A stretch of 64,000 nucleotides of DNA from Styela clava (lineage: Eukaryota; Chordata; Ascidiacea; Stolidobranchia; Styelidae). Each line of letters starts with the position of its first letter. The first letter of the stretch is position 1. The notes beneath the pieces were generated by a model. It did not search any database. It was not told the origin of the DNA and saw only the letters and a program-made list of their open reading frames with translations. The stretch spans positions 4,145,001 through 4,209,000 of the forward strand of contig NC_135258.1 of assembly GCF_964204865.1 (NCBI RefSeq). Reading direction: 5' to 3'. The translations under genes and the position numbers were made by a program. Shown piece by piece: positions 1-12,700 of the stretch.

Positions 1-227
1 ATTACTACAGATTTCCCGACCACTGGGATAGGCAAACCACCGTACCTTACTGCGAAAACGATTCCAGCAATCTTTCCGCGTGTGACATCGCCCACGTGAT
101 TTAAATCTACGACAGCACGCAGAGTACAGTAATCAAGTGCACGATTCGCCGACCAAAAACAGGTTTCGCGAAATCGCCTCCCTATCGCCCCCTTCGACTT
201 TTTCGCCAAACCACCCCCCCCCCCAAG

Positions 228-258
<31 letters not shown>

Positions 259-290
259 TATTATATTGTTTTCGCCCACCGGGGGGCGAT
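1..290 (-). mobile_element. Right-end fragment of a hAT-type transposon
   Basis: These bases match 41017-41275 almost base for base. That stretch is the right end of the complete hAT-type element at 39305-41295, so this is a second copy cut by the window start. The terminal CACTG end is missing: after the CACCGGGGGGC motif the sequence jumps into the T-rich 3' flank of kinase copy 1, so a deletion removed the last bases of the element and part of the flank. Strand follows the transposase remnant of the complete copy. A long C homopolymer has expanded inside it. Confidence 0.75.
228..258. repeat. Poly-C homopolymer run
   Basis: An uninterrupted run of about 31 C lies inside the hAT end fragment. 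The homologous site near 41228-41241 carries a shorter C run, so this is length expansion at the same place. The exact length may be a sequencing or assembly artefact. Confidence 0.8.
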
Positions 291-336
291 TTTTTTTCAA
301 AACATGCACAAGACAAATAAATATTGAAAAGAAAAA

Positions 337-3300
337 CTAAATGTTGATACTTTTCCAGAATTCATGATCAACAACATGCTGAATTGTTAGTCGTTGGTCT
401 TTATCTTTGTGTGTCATTCTTGTGATCAAATCAAAGGCCAAGTGAGGGTTAGGAATCAGTAACGCACTTGAAACAATAGCTACAGTAGAATCTAAGATTA
501 GCCCTTGGTCAATCAGTTTATTAGACCACAAATTATACAAGATTTTCCCCAAAAAAAAAATATCATTTTGAAAGCTGGGATTATAGTACCCAAATATTGA
601 AAAATAATTCTGAAAACAAATTTTCACATTTTGCATGTCAAGTGAAAACAGAATACCGGTTTCAATTATCCCATGAGCAATATTGTGTTTATGCAAATGT
701 TGTAGACCACTAACTAACTGTTTTGCATGTATGAGAGCAAGTCTAGGATCAAAAGAAATTTTGTTTTTCTTTCTCTCTTCATAATAATCATCGAGAGTTT
801 GCAACTGGCATCTTTCAGTAGCAACAAAAAGTCCACTTGTTTCCCTCAAACGACCACTAGCAATAACAGAGATTACGTTTGTATGAGGTGGAAGTTGCTG
901 ATAAGCTTCTAGTTTGTGAAAAAAGCCTTCAGTCCACGAAGAATACACCCATATTGCTGAAGGTTCTGTAACTGAATTTGGAAGTTTCCGTTGACCTTCG
1001 TAAACTGTGAAATCCACTCCTTTATGAACCACATTGTCTTTATACCACAAGATGTCATCAGTGAGTTGTATGCGATCTGGAAATGTCACATTTAAAAAAA
1101 TAATTTGAATTAAAAAACAATTTATAATAAACCTTATGGGTCAAATGACAATTTTAAGCATGGTCACGGTATAAAGTTCAAAACACTTTTAGTTTGGCTT
1201 AATATGTCATAATATTTAGAAAAAATTGAAGAAATACGAATGCCAAGCACTAATACCTTTAGTTTGCAATGCCACAATATTTTGAAAATTAAAGCCATGC
1301 ACTCGTTGTTTTATGTTAAAAATGTAGTATCCGTATTAGGTGTTCAAATAAATCGAATGAGCGAATCAAATAATTGCGATGTATGTGCAGGCACATTGGA
1401 ACCAATACTTAATTATGAAGATGAGCTCAAACCCAATTAATTAACTGTCGGTAGACGAAATGACATAATACACTTTTTCACAGATTTGTTTTTGATGGTG
1501 CACGAACATTTACGGTAATACGCAAATTCATGAATTAAACTTTACTGAATTCAAATTTTTTCAAATTATACAATGAAACTCTTAACCGATAGAGTTTTTT
1601 GAGTCAAATTCGAATGCAAAAAAAAAGTTAATATGCTTCAATACAAGGAATGTTGAAATAAACCTTTCTTACTTTTTGAGTTCAGAGCTGCCTTTCTATT
1701 TTTTTCTTTGGCTTCAAGATATTTTGCAAAGTGGAAATTGTTAACAAGCTTTGATATTGATGTTGCAACTTGTGAAGAATGACTGAAATTAGATTGATTA
1801 GTTTTTGTAGGAAAAGTTATTTGATTGTTAATAAGTTTTAATAACCTATTGCTACGGTCCATCCTTGCATGATAACAGCCATGTTACATATGCCAACGAG
1901 AATATATATTCATAACAACATGCTTAATCAAGGATAAGTGTGACCAGGATTTTCATTTTAAATTTATGTTTATTTTAGATTTGGTATTGCCTCATTCGAA
2001 AAAATACTTCTGCAGTGGGAACTATTCTTGGGAAATCTATAATATATTGTTCACGAAAAATATTTGTGAGACAGCCACAATTTGTGAAACAATTACAAAA
2101 CATGGCTGGCTCAATAGACAAGGGTTCTATTTGCTACCGCGAAAATAAAATATGGGTCGATTTCCTACGACCTATATATACCCTTGTTTGATAATTCGCA
2201 AGCTAGAAACCAAGTTTATTGGAATGTGTAAATAGGAACATTCGAGTAGAACGAACAAAATTGCTGACTTCTCAATGCTGTATAGGGGTCATGTAACATG
2301 TAACCACCGGTCGGTCATGGCTTCCTCCACTATAAAGCCCATGCATCTGAAACAAATAAATGGTGAACTAATCCCATACCCGACATGGACTGCTAACTGA
2401 ACGAGAGGCAGTGGTATGCCAAATGATTAAGCCGTTTATCGACTTACCTCTCCTCGTTGATAAAAAATTATAACTCAGCCTTTTTGCGAAAGCAAGTTGG
2501 GAACATTTATGAAGGAAAACTGCAAATGAGTAATAATCAAATATTACAGCAAAATAAATACACAAACCTTTTAGTTTTCTTTTTTGTTGGCAAATCTGAT
2601 TTGAAAGTTCCATTTTTAAAATGTGGAAGCAAAAGTTTGTCTTTGATGCTTGTTTGAGACTCGCCAGGTGCAGATTCTTCCTGTAGATCTCGGAATAGTA
2701 AACCTTAACACAAAGTTTTCTTTGATGAGTGTTTAATTTCCGTTAGCAATAGGGCAATATCTCTAAAACCCCTTACTATAAGAAAACGTTTCCAAACACA
2801 GGGAAAAAAATATAACTAAAAGGTTGGGAACCACAGCTATAAGTTAAAATAAAATGAAAAAAAAATATAGCAAACTTCACGACGCGCATATTAGAAATAG
2901 CAGTTAAATTACAATGTATATGTCAATGGCCCGATCCCCAGCACATCTAGTTGACCAACCATCAAAATACCTATGTATTTACATTTCAATCAATTCTTTT
3001 TACCTTTTACATTCGGTGGAGCCATGTACTTATGAGAGAGAACCTCGTTTATCATTGGACGTTTACGAGGAACAAACTGCAGCATCCATTCCAGTAAATC
3101 TTTTGCAACTTCTTTTTCTGGAACTAAAAGTCCACCCAGGTCCAGGTTTTTATGGTTTTTCATTAAATGATTCCATAGATCCCTTTCGTCTCCAAAGGGA
3201 TGTTTACCGTCACTCCATACATAGTAAACAATGACAGCCAGTGAATATATGTCTGTTTTTTGAGAAGTTGGAAATCCAGGCACAAATGATTCAGGGGGTC

Positions 3301-4092
3301 TGTAACCGTCAGTACCGAGACCTTTCCTGGTGTAAATTGTTTGAGTCTTTGACTCTATGACTTCACTTATGCCAAAATCACCAATTTTGACAACCTCTTG
3401 ATCCAAGGATAAGAACACATTATCAGGCTTAAGATCTTTGTGTACCACAAGTTTATCATGAATGTATAAAATTCCAGCAAATAACTGTTTTGCAAAATCA
3501 AGTGCAAGTTCAGGATCGAATGGGATTTCGGCTTTCTTTCGATTTTCCACAAAACCTCTCAAGTTGTCTTGGTTACATTTGTCCATTGCAATGTACATAT
3601 ATTTCATTGGACCTTGTTGGTATTCATCTGAATGAATCACAGAGACTACATGAGTGTGAGGGTTCAGTCGGTAAAGAATTTTTGCCTCTTCCACACTTTG
3701 TTTGTTGTATTGAACAAATTTTATTGCAATCGGACGAGTTCCATAAGTTGCACTCGATATTTTTCCTTCATAAACGTCACCATGGTTCGAAATTTTTTTA
3801 TCTCGAAACAGCAAAATAGAATCGGAGAGTTTGATCGTATCTGAAATGTCAGAATAAATATAGAAAATAAAAATGATTTAAAATATTTTGGATATAAATT
3901 AAATTATTGCCAAAGAGGCGAATCAGATAAAATTCGAGATATTCAAAATATTGCCAGATGCTGGCTACTTCTTAACCTCACTTATCAAGTAGCTGGGAGA
4001 TCCCATTATCGATTTAAAACGGGGAAATTGCAAGCAATAAATGAAAATACAAACCAACCTTCACTATCTTCAGATTCATTATTTTCATCCAT
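337..4092 (-). CDS. Tandem kinase-pseudokinase protein, copy 1 (intact)
   Basis: Five exons: 4092-4059, 3840-3004, 2703-2568, 1782-1673, 1076-337. All borders are GT-AG with phases 1,1,2,1, giving 618 aa. Exon 1 encodes an acidic start (MDENNESEDSE) after a good ATGG context. Exon 2 is a kinase domain with AIK beta-3 lysine, SVEEAK helix C, HKDLKPDN catalytic loop, DFG and GTDGYRPPE. Exons 3-4 form a basic, helical linker (LPTKKKTK, KYLEAKEKNRKAAL). Exon 5 is a second kinase fold in which the lysine (AIWVY), the HRD loop (HGIIETG) and DFG are lost. The late motifs, WSDGKHPFGD and RKRP in the kinase and VVDHEFW in the pseudokinase, resemble the IRE1/RNase L branch, but no KEN nuclease follows. 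The exon 3 acceptor is TTAAG, weaker than the TTCAG of copies 2, 4, 5 and 6. The function is unknown; a cytoplasmic signalling role is inference, as no signal peptide or membrane segment is seen. Confidence 0.85.
2285..2463 (+). repeat. SINE 3'-half fragment in intron 3 of copy 1
   Basis: It matches the 3' half of the full SINE at 22985-23330: the CCGGTCGGT, AATCCCATACCCGACATGG, ACGAGAGGCAGTGG and ACCTCTCC segments occur in the same order. It lies antisense to the gene. The same insertion is found at the same intron position in copies 2-5 but not in copy 6. Confidence 0.7.
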
Positions 4093-6890
4093 TTACAGAT
4101 TTTTCTCAGATTTGACAATTCAGACCAAAATAAATTAAACCAAACTACTAGAAACAATTTTTTTTAAGAAATAAGTCAAAACAGTTGAACTTTTACTAGC
4201 CGTCTCAGAAATATGGGAAAGTTATGTTTGGTACAAAAACTGCCTTTTTTTCTACAAATTCAGATGGTGTTATATAATTTCATGATGGACTCGGTTGACT
4301 GTGTTCATGTTCTTGCTCTATTTTGTCGGCCTTGTTTTGAGCTATAAGAAAGTGCGTTAGCAACTGGTCAGTACGCATTCCATCGCTAAATCTACATATT
4401 CTACTCATGTCTGCTTCTTTGTTCGGAGCAATATCTAAACACCTCATAAAGAATATTTCCAAGACAATTTCACCAACGAGACGAGCAATATTGCGATCCT
4501 ATTTTCGTCATATCACTCAGGGCTCCTCAAATTTGGGGCCGCGGTTGGAGGGGAGTGTGTTGGGCGCACTACAAATTTTAAAGGACGCGAAGAGTGCACC
4601 AATTCAACACAAAGTACTATATCTATTGTACTTTTTTAGACTTTTGATTTGAAACATAAATATTAAAATTAGTGCCAAACATACATCTCACTATTTCGAG
4701 AGAATACATAGGATCAGAGAAGAGGCGCGCTTGCATAACAATGCTGATTTAACAGGGGTCGCGGGTTCTTAATTTTCTTTCATTTTCAGATTTCTCTCAA
4801 ACTTGTTAATCCCACAGCTTGGTTAATTCAAACCAAGATAAAGCAAACTATTAAAAAACATTTTATTAAGAAATAATTCAAAACAAAATTTTAAATTTGA
4901 CCAGCCGCCTTTAAAAACGAGGTTTTGGTTCAAAACTGATTTTTGATTTACAATAGTGTTATGTTAATTTATAATGTTATCGATTCATTGAGTTCTTGTT
5001 TTCGCTGCCTTAGCTCGGCCTTGTTCTGAGCTATAATATAAAGGACGTTATGAAAAAAAAATTGGCCAGTGCTTCTTGCATAACTAATCTACATATTTAC
5101 GCCCATGACTGCTTGTCTAATGCCTTATTCTGTGCGAATCTGGTGGATCAAATCTTATCAAAAGTTTATAAACTCGTGTCTGCCCAGCCCTGCAGCCATG
5201 CGTTTTCAAGGAGACCTCGCTGTATCGATTTCCTGTTTTAAAGATTTCTAAATATCCTTGGCAAAATATTTTGCTCACCTTAACTCTTGACTTTCACTCT
5301 AGAAAGCAACGATATTACGCGTGTTTACTCCATAATATGTTTCATAACGACTGTAATTATGCGTTACGGTAGAATTTACGTATGAAACTAAATACACAGC
5401 CCAGTATCTCAGAATAAACATCAGCGGAGAGGAGAAGTTATAGATTAAACTTTCGGTCAAAATTACTGGTTAATTTACTGTGATTGTAGTGTGATATAGT
5501 TACCAGGGTACCAAAGTGATGGTGAAGTTCCAGCAGCATTGCTTTGTATGTCCGATGAAAATGAATTAGTTTGAATGATCATATTCTATTTGAGGAAATT
5601 TTGAAACTTTTTTAAGCATTCAATTTACCTCAAAACAACAAGACCGTATTATGTGATAGAAATTACTGGCGTATACAGACAACGTATCAGTGCTTCGTAC
5701 CGATCGTTTGTTGAGCGCTAATGAGATAATAATGCAAATAGAAAGTAACCTCGCGTTTGTTTGTCTTGGGTGTTGTTTTAATAGAATATGTAGAACGCTT
5801 TATGACTCTTTATGGAAGACGTGTGATGCTATACTACAGCCCTCGCTATTTTTTAATTTACACGCTCACGCCCACTTGTCTATTGCTTGGCTGCAAGAAG
5901 ACTTGAAATGAATGTGGTTCTACATTTCACCTATGGCTACAGTCGAAGCGTTGCTATAAGTGTCTTGTACTGTTTCTTAAGTTTATATTAATTAAATAGG
6001 CCTATATCTGCTTTTCCACATCTTTATTCGGAGCAAAAATGTGGATACTCCGCTTGTAAAACTGTTTTAATATTCTTGATTCATCTCCACGATCCCGCTA
6101 TTTATAAAAAAAAATTAGTAAAGCTGATCTGATATCGCCATTATTTGAATTGTTCAATACCAACTTGGGTGAAACTTAGCAGTTGAAATTAAATATACAA
6201 GATAGATTGACCATTTCCATCTCTTCGCCAAATATATCTAATTGAACAGAGAAAGCTATAAGTGCAATGAATATGTGTAGTAAAAAAAGATTTCCTCAAC
6301 CAACGATTTCGAAAAATTATTTTAACAAAATCAATCATATGCCTTACTATACTTCCGTCAAAGTTCGAAAAACAATTAAGATATTCCTGATGGTTGATTA
6401 TTCAAGCTATACCGAAGATATTGCAGGCGTATATGACGTCACCGAAAAGTTTTATTAAATATTGTACGCTGATATTACAGGGTTAGAAATGTAAACAACA
6501 TTACCCAGTGTCCAATGAAGGGAGAACCATTTGTTTTATTTACCGCAAAATAGATTTCATTTAATTTTATCAAATCCCTAACCTAATACACATAATATGT
6601 TCAGGTTGTGCGCCATCTTGGTGCACATACTTCGGGGTACCAAAGCAGATATAGGTTTAGTATAAACACGAGAAATGTAGTATGTACCACATTTATACTG
6701 GTATACGTATCATTTCGAAAATAGAAAATGGCGAATAGTAAAACCAAATATCTGCAATGATAAAGTATAGAAAGAATACAGAGGGGCCTCACAATAAATT
6801 AATACAAAAACGAAATCTTACATAAGACAGGCAGATGGGCTTGTAAATTTAAAATAGGGAGGGCTCTAATATAACAGTATACTTTTCTCA
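4093..6890. other. Copy 1 upstream region: duplicated 5'-flank blocks with an exon 1 relic
   Basis: This is the 5' flank of copy 1. From about 4570 it becomes a mosaic of blocks that recur at 46.2-48.2, 48.8-49.8 and 54.5-56.4 kb. Around 4730-4800 (minus) a second exon 1-like leader appears (AATCTGAAAATGAAAGAAAA), but a stop codon follows after four codons. Shared blocks include the AATTATGCGTTACGG segment near 5355 and the CGTACCGATCGTTTGTT segment near 5697. A fragment of the palindromic MITE lies near 6600-6660. I see no intact gene. Confidence 0.55.
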
Positions 6891-8000
6891 TGGAGCGCAA
6901 AAAACAATACCCATAACAAAAGGACGCCGTGTTGTTTTAATACACAATAGCGCTCTACAAACGATCGGTACGAGGTGTTGAAACATTGTTTGTACCGACC
7001 AATAATTGTCATCAAATAGTGTGGTCTTGTACCAGAATAAACTTAAAGGCCAAACAACCCAAAAATCATTTTCGATTAGGGTATGAATGCTGTATATAAG
7101 GCATCGTTGTCCTGCGCATCAAACCTTTTCTGGAACATAACTATTACTTGGCATCCTGGCATCGATATCACACTACAATCACAGTAAATTTAACAATTTA
7201 TTTTGCACGGAAGGTCGAGTTACGACCCCCCTCTTCGATATGGTTTATTCAAGCTTTGAAAGCTGAGCCATGTTTTAAGGTTTGTATGTAATTCCTTTCA
7301 TAACGCATAAACAACCATCCTCAGGAAACACAGTGTGGAGTAAACACTCGTGATATCGCTGCTTACTATTGTATAAATAGTCTTGGAAATAGTAAAAATA
7401 GCGATGGCTGTAACATAGCATTACACTTTTCCCATAAAGCGTTCTACATCTTCGCTAAAAACAATACCCATAACAAAATGACGTTGTGTTATTTTTTATA
7501 CACAATAGCGCTCTACAAACAATCGGTACGACGTATTGAAACATTGTTTGTACACATCAGTTTCTTTCATCAGATAATACGGTCTTGTTTTCAAGGTAAA
7601 TCAAAGGCTTAAACAATTCTAAAATTATCCTCGAATAGGGTATGAATTCTGTAAACAAAGCATCGTTGTATATCACATTAAACCTTCGCTGGAACTTAAT
7701 CATTACTTGATATCCTGGTATCGATATCACACGACAATCACAGTAAATTCACTAATTAATTCTGACCAGACGATCGAGTTTCAACCTCTTTTTTTTTTTT
7801 TTCAATTTGAAAAAAATAAAAAAATAAAAAAAGTTTCAACCTCCTTTCCAATATAGTTCATTCAAGCGCTGGCACCTACAGAGTCGTGTATTTAGGGTCG
7901 CACGTAATTCCTTTCATAGCCAGTAACGTATTGTCGTTAAAATATAGTGTGGAATAGCGAGCGTCGTATCGGTGCTTACTATTATGACAATCAGAAGTAG
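6891..8000. repeat. Two-unit tandem duplication, about 560 bp per unit
   Basis: The AACAATACCCATAACAAAA segment occurs at about 6903 and again near 7462, followed in both by CACAATAGCGCTCTACAAAC, AAACATTGTTTGTAC and then a GGTATCGATATCACAC-like segment. Units are diverged by small changes, so the duplication is not recent. A short A/T-rich expansion (T run followed by AAAAAATAAA) lies near 7790-7830. Confidence 0.6.
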
Positions 8001-9190
8001 TGGGAAATAGTAGAATTTAGAGAAGTAAGACACCAGAAAAGCAACAGAGTGTACAAGTCTTTTCCAAAATGCATTGTTGTTTTGTTGTAAAGAGTTTCTA
8101 AAAATTCCCTCTTTAATTTCATTATGAGGTTTTTCTCAATATATCTAAACGAGGTCTGTTTTATTTTGATCAGTGTTTATCTAAATTTTTCACTTTAATC
8201 AATACACATGTAGCGGCAGAAAAACAATATATGGTATCGATGAATTCCTTTTCAGACTTTGAAATATTTTAATACTTATGGACATCATGTATAACTATAA
8301 TTAATAAAATTCTCAAGCAGAGTTTTGTCAAACGTGTCACACTCTTACAAATGACAACAGAAAATTCCCAATAGGTATTCTAATTTCTAGAGTAGCTAGT
8401 TATTTGCATTATATAGTTTCCAAGTTGAAAACAAAATGTCACTCCAGGGCCATAGCTTGGCGAACGCGAGCAACTAGAGCTTTGCTGAGTGTTGGCGATG
8501 AGTTTGAGTTGATTGTCTTTCCATTGGCATCGAGACTCGCTAATTAGTCGCATTGGAATGAAATTTAGGAGCAGTAAGATGGAAAGTTTATCCACCCGAC
8601 TCTCATAAATCTGATTTAAGGTTTACTACGGAAGTTCCCAGGATTTCCAATAGGGCGTTTCATAACTCTCTGACATATATTTAAAACTTATTCCTCGGTT
8701 AATATAACTTAAGATAAATATATTTACTTTGGCCGGTACTCCCGAAGTATTTCTACCAAGTTGGCGCACAATCTGAACATAGTATGTGTATCAGGTTAGG
8801 GTTGTTCAGGTTTTACGTCATCTTGGCACGAATACACCCGGAGCGCCCTTTGGCCAAGGTTCAAGTCATTCTATTACTTCAGAATAGAAAGTAAAAAGTT
8901 TTGCTTGTATAGGGTCTTGTTTTGAGAGAATATCGAACATATAATTACAAGTAGTTTCGTTGCAAGAATATACGGTTGGATACGAAATGGTCAATTGGTT
9001 AAATGATGTTAGTCTAATTACCAGTTAAGTTTTGCATCTAAGTTTTATTCAAAGTAGTGACAATCCATTCAAACATACAATAGCGAGGGCGAAGCGTTTT
9101 TCCTAATAATTCAACCGTTATTACTTATCGATTTTAATCGGTAAGTATGTTGAAAGGTATTTGTCTGTTTGTCCGTCCGTTTGTCTGTTA
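8001..9190. other. 5' flank of copy 2, shared with copy 4
   Basis: This flank is homologous in inverted orientation to about 38000-39210, the flank of copy 4. Examples are the CCAACCGTATATTCTTG segment (38105, reversed near 8970) and the segment around 8380-8595. It carries a MITE fragment near 8745-8860 with the GTATGTGTATCAGGTTAGGG signature. I see no confident gene. Confidence 0.5.
8380..8595 (-). CDS. Small open frame, divergent from copy 2, unknown
   Basis: A 71-codon open frame runs opposite to kinase copy 2. The inverted duplicate at 38568-38756 keeps a homologous open frame with the shared strings MRLISESRCQW, DNQ, SYGP and QITSYS. Both frames are still open after visible divergence, which hints at but does not prove coding. 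I recognise no domain, signal peptide or membrane segment. It could be chance openness in duplicated non-coding flank or an exon of a divergent transcript. Confidence 0.2.
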   Translation of the reverse strand: MDKLSILLLLNFIPMRLISESRCQWKDNQLKLIANTQQSSSCSRSPSYGPGVTFCFQLGNYIMQITSYSRN

Positions 9191-9194
9191 GATG

Positions 9195-9562
9195 CACACG
9201 ATATCTCACAAAAGTGAGATTGGATCCGCTGCAGATTTTGTAAGTGCATTCATCATATCTCGGACCAGTAGTCAGAGCGAAGGATAAACACCGCTAGATC
9301 GTATCTCGTTATTAATCTTTAAGCATTGTCCATATCTCTCTTGTAACTTTGACGTCGTCGCGATGCGCAAGTTTTCTTCACACGATATCTCACAAAAGTG
9401 AGATTGGATCTGCTGCAGATTTTGTAAGTGCATTCATCATATCTCGGACCAGTAGTCAGAGCGAAGGATAAACACCGCTAGATCGTATCTCGTTATTAAT
9501 CTTTAAGCATTGTCCATATCTCTCTTGTAACTTTGACGTCGTCGCGATGCGCAAGTTTTCTT
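9195..9562. repeat. 184-bp tandem duplication upstream of copy 2
   Basis: Two adjacent 184-bp units begin CACACGATATCTCAC and end near GCGCAAGTTTTCTT. They differ at about one base (GGATCCG versus GGATCTG), so the duplication is recent. The adjoining TGTCTGTTTGTCCGTCCG run near 9163-9190 and absence of this stretch from the copy 4 flank suggest it arrived as an insertion. It ends about 235 bp before the copy 2 start codon. Confidence 0.85.
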
Positions 9563-9798
9563 CAAGAAATTTTCCACGCTATTGAGTCAGAGTCAGTAAA
9601 ACACTGTCTATATCTCGATCCGATTCTAAGGAATGAACCATATATATTCAATTCTCAATTTTAAATACTGCTAATGATGTTTTAGGTTTTCGTTTGATTT
9701 CGTGATTCAACGTATTTTTATTCAGTAGGTTGGTTCCATTTATCTTGGCATGAACTGACCCAACTGTAGAATTAACAAATCTTAAGAGAAATCTGAAA

Positions 9799-12700
9799 AT
9801 GGAGGAAAACGAAGAACCTGCAGCCGAAGATGGTGAAGGTTGGTTTGTTTAAAATTTACATATTTATCCGTGGGAAACAAAAAGTGATAAGGCGGGTCAA
9901 TCATATGGCCAATACCAGCCTCTCGTCCGGTTACCAGACCATGATGGGCATGGGATTAGTAGCCAATGATTGAGCCACTTGATGGTGGAGGAATCGGTAA
10001 CCTGGTAACCGACCAGCCTTTACGTGAATCACCCACTGCGGCTAAGAGTCCAGCAATCTTCTCGTACATAATTATCCCACAGGGAATTCGAATCCACGCA
10101 GGGTAATCATAGGTGCGGTGGCGAGCGTATTCCTAACGCTTGGCACAATGCACTACACCGTCGAGCCTTTATGTCCTGTATTTTAATTTCTTCCAATTGT
10201 ATTGTTTGGTTTTAAATAAGCAACCTTTCGATCAGTATTGGGTGCTTCCAGCTACTTGGTTAATGAGGTTAAGGAGCAGCCAGCATCTGAAATATTTTAA
10301 ATCTCTCAGATTTTACCTGGTTCGCCTTTTTGGCAATAACTTATTTTATATATATCATGAATAATTTGAAACATTTTGATTTTCTATTTTTATTCTCACT
10401 TTACAGAATCGATCAATCTATCCGAATCTATTTTAATGTTTCGGAACAAGAAAATTTCAAACCATGGTGACGTATATGAAAGACAAATATCGAGTGCAAC
10501 TTATGGAACTCGCCCGATTGCAATAAAATTTGTCCAATACAACAAACAAAGTGTGGAAGAGGCAAAAATTCTTCTCTTACTGAACCCTCACACTCATGTA
10601 GTCTCTGTGATTCATTCAGATGAATACCAACAAGGTCCAATGAAATATATGTACATTGCAATGGACAAATGTAACCAAGATAACTTGAGAGGTTTTATGG
10701 AAAATCGAAAGAAAGCCAAAATCCCATTTGATCCTGAACTTGCGCTTGATTTTGCAAAACAGTTATTTGCTGGAATTTTATACATCCATGATAAACTTGT
10801 GGTGCACAAAGACCTCAAGCCTGATAATGTATTTTTATCCCCGGATCAAAAAGTTGTCAAAATTGGTGATTTTGGCATAAGTGAAGTCATCGAGTCCAAG
10901 ACACAAACAGTTTACACCAGAAAAGGTCTCGGTACTGACGGTTACAGACCCCCTGAATCATTTGTGCCTGGATTTCCAACTTCCCAAAAAACAGACATAT
11001 ATTCACTGGCTGTCATTGTTTACTATGTATGGAGTGACGGTAAACATCCCTTTGGCGATGAAAATGATCTATGGAATCATTTCATGAAAAACCATAAAAA
11101 CCTGAACCTGGATGGACTTTTGGTTCCAGAAGCAGAAGTTGCAAAAGATTTACTGGAATGGATGCTGCAGTTTGTTCCTCGTAAACGTCCAATGATAAAC
11201 GAGGTTCTCTCTCATAAATATATGGCTCCACTGAATGTAAAAGGTGAGAAAAATTGATTGAAATGTAGATACATGTGTATTTTGATGGTTGGTCAACTAG
11301 ATGTGCTGGGGATTGGGCCATTGACATATACATTGTAATTTAAATGCTATTTCTATGCTTCGCGTCGTGAAGTTTGCTATATTTTTTTTCATTTCATTTT
11401 TCCCTCAATAACTTATAGCTGTGGTTCCCAACCTTTTTGTTATATTATTTTTTTTTCCCCGTTTGGAAACGTTTTCTCATAGTAGTTTTTTTTTTGAGAT
11501 ATTGCCCTATTGCTAACTGAAATTAAACACTTATCAAAGAAAACTTGCTGTTCAGGTTTACTATTCCGAGATCTACAGGAAGAATCTGCACCTGGCAAGT
11601 CTCAAACAAGCGTCAAAGACAAACTTTTGCTTCCACATTTTAAAAATGGAACTTTCAAATCAGATTTGCCAACAAAAAAGAAAACTAAAAGGTTTGTGCA
11701 TATATTTTGCTGTATTATTTGATTGTTACTCATTTGCAGTCTTCCTTCATAAATGTTCCCAACTTGCTTTTAAAAAGGATGAGTTATAATTTTTATCACG
11801 GGGGAGAGGTAAATCGATAAACGGCTTAATCATATGGCATACCACTGCCTCTCGTTCAGTTAGCAGTCCATGTCGGGTATGGGATTCGTTAACCATTTAT
11901 TTGTTTCAGATGCATGGGCTTTATAGTGGAGGAAGCCATGACCGACCGGTGGTTGCATGTTACATGACCCCTATACAGCATTGAGAAGTCAGCAATTTGT
12001 TCGTTCTACTCGAATGTTCCTATTTACACATTCCAATAAACTTGGTTTCTAGCTTGCGAATTATCAAACAAGGGTATATATAGGTCGTAGGAAATCGATC
12101 CATATTTTGTTTTCGCGGTAGCAAATAGAACCCTTGTCTATTGAGCCAGTCGTGTTTTGTAACTGTTTCACAAATTGTGGCTGTCTCACAAATATTTTTC
12201 GTGAACAATTTATTTTAGATTTACCAAGAAAAGCTCCCACTTCAGAAGTATATTTTCGAATGAGGCAATACCAAATCTAAAATAAACATAATTTCAAAAT
12301 AAGAATCCTGGTCACACTTATCCTTGATTAAACATGTTGGTATGAATATATATTTTCGTTTGTGTATCTAACATGGCTGTTATCATGTAGGGATGGACCA
12401 TACCAATAAATAATAAAACTTATTCGTAACAATCAAATACCTTTTCGTACAAAAACTAATCAATCTAATTTCAGTCATTCTTCACAAGTTGCAACTTCAT
12501 TATCAAAGCTTGTTAATAATTTCCACTTTGCAAAATATCTTGAAGCCAAAGAAAAGAATAGAAAGGCAGCTCTGAACTCAAAAAGTAAGAAAGGTTGATT
12601 TCAACATTCCTTGTATTGAAGCATATTAACTTTATTTTTTGCATTTGAATTTAACTCAAAAAAATCTATCGGTTAAGAGTTTCATTGCATAATTCGAAAA

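Noticed and set aside
1240..1440. Antisense frame in intron 4 starting MPSTNTFSLQCH, also open at 34501
   Set aside because: It is intronic. The same stretch is interrupted in copies 2 and 3 and rearranged in copy 5, as expected for duplicated non-coding DNA.
2914..3844. Plus-strand frames of 70-109 codons opposite kinase exon 2, recurring in every copy
   Set aside because: They are antisense shadows of a conserved coding exon and recur only because the exon does.
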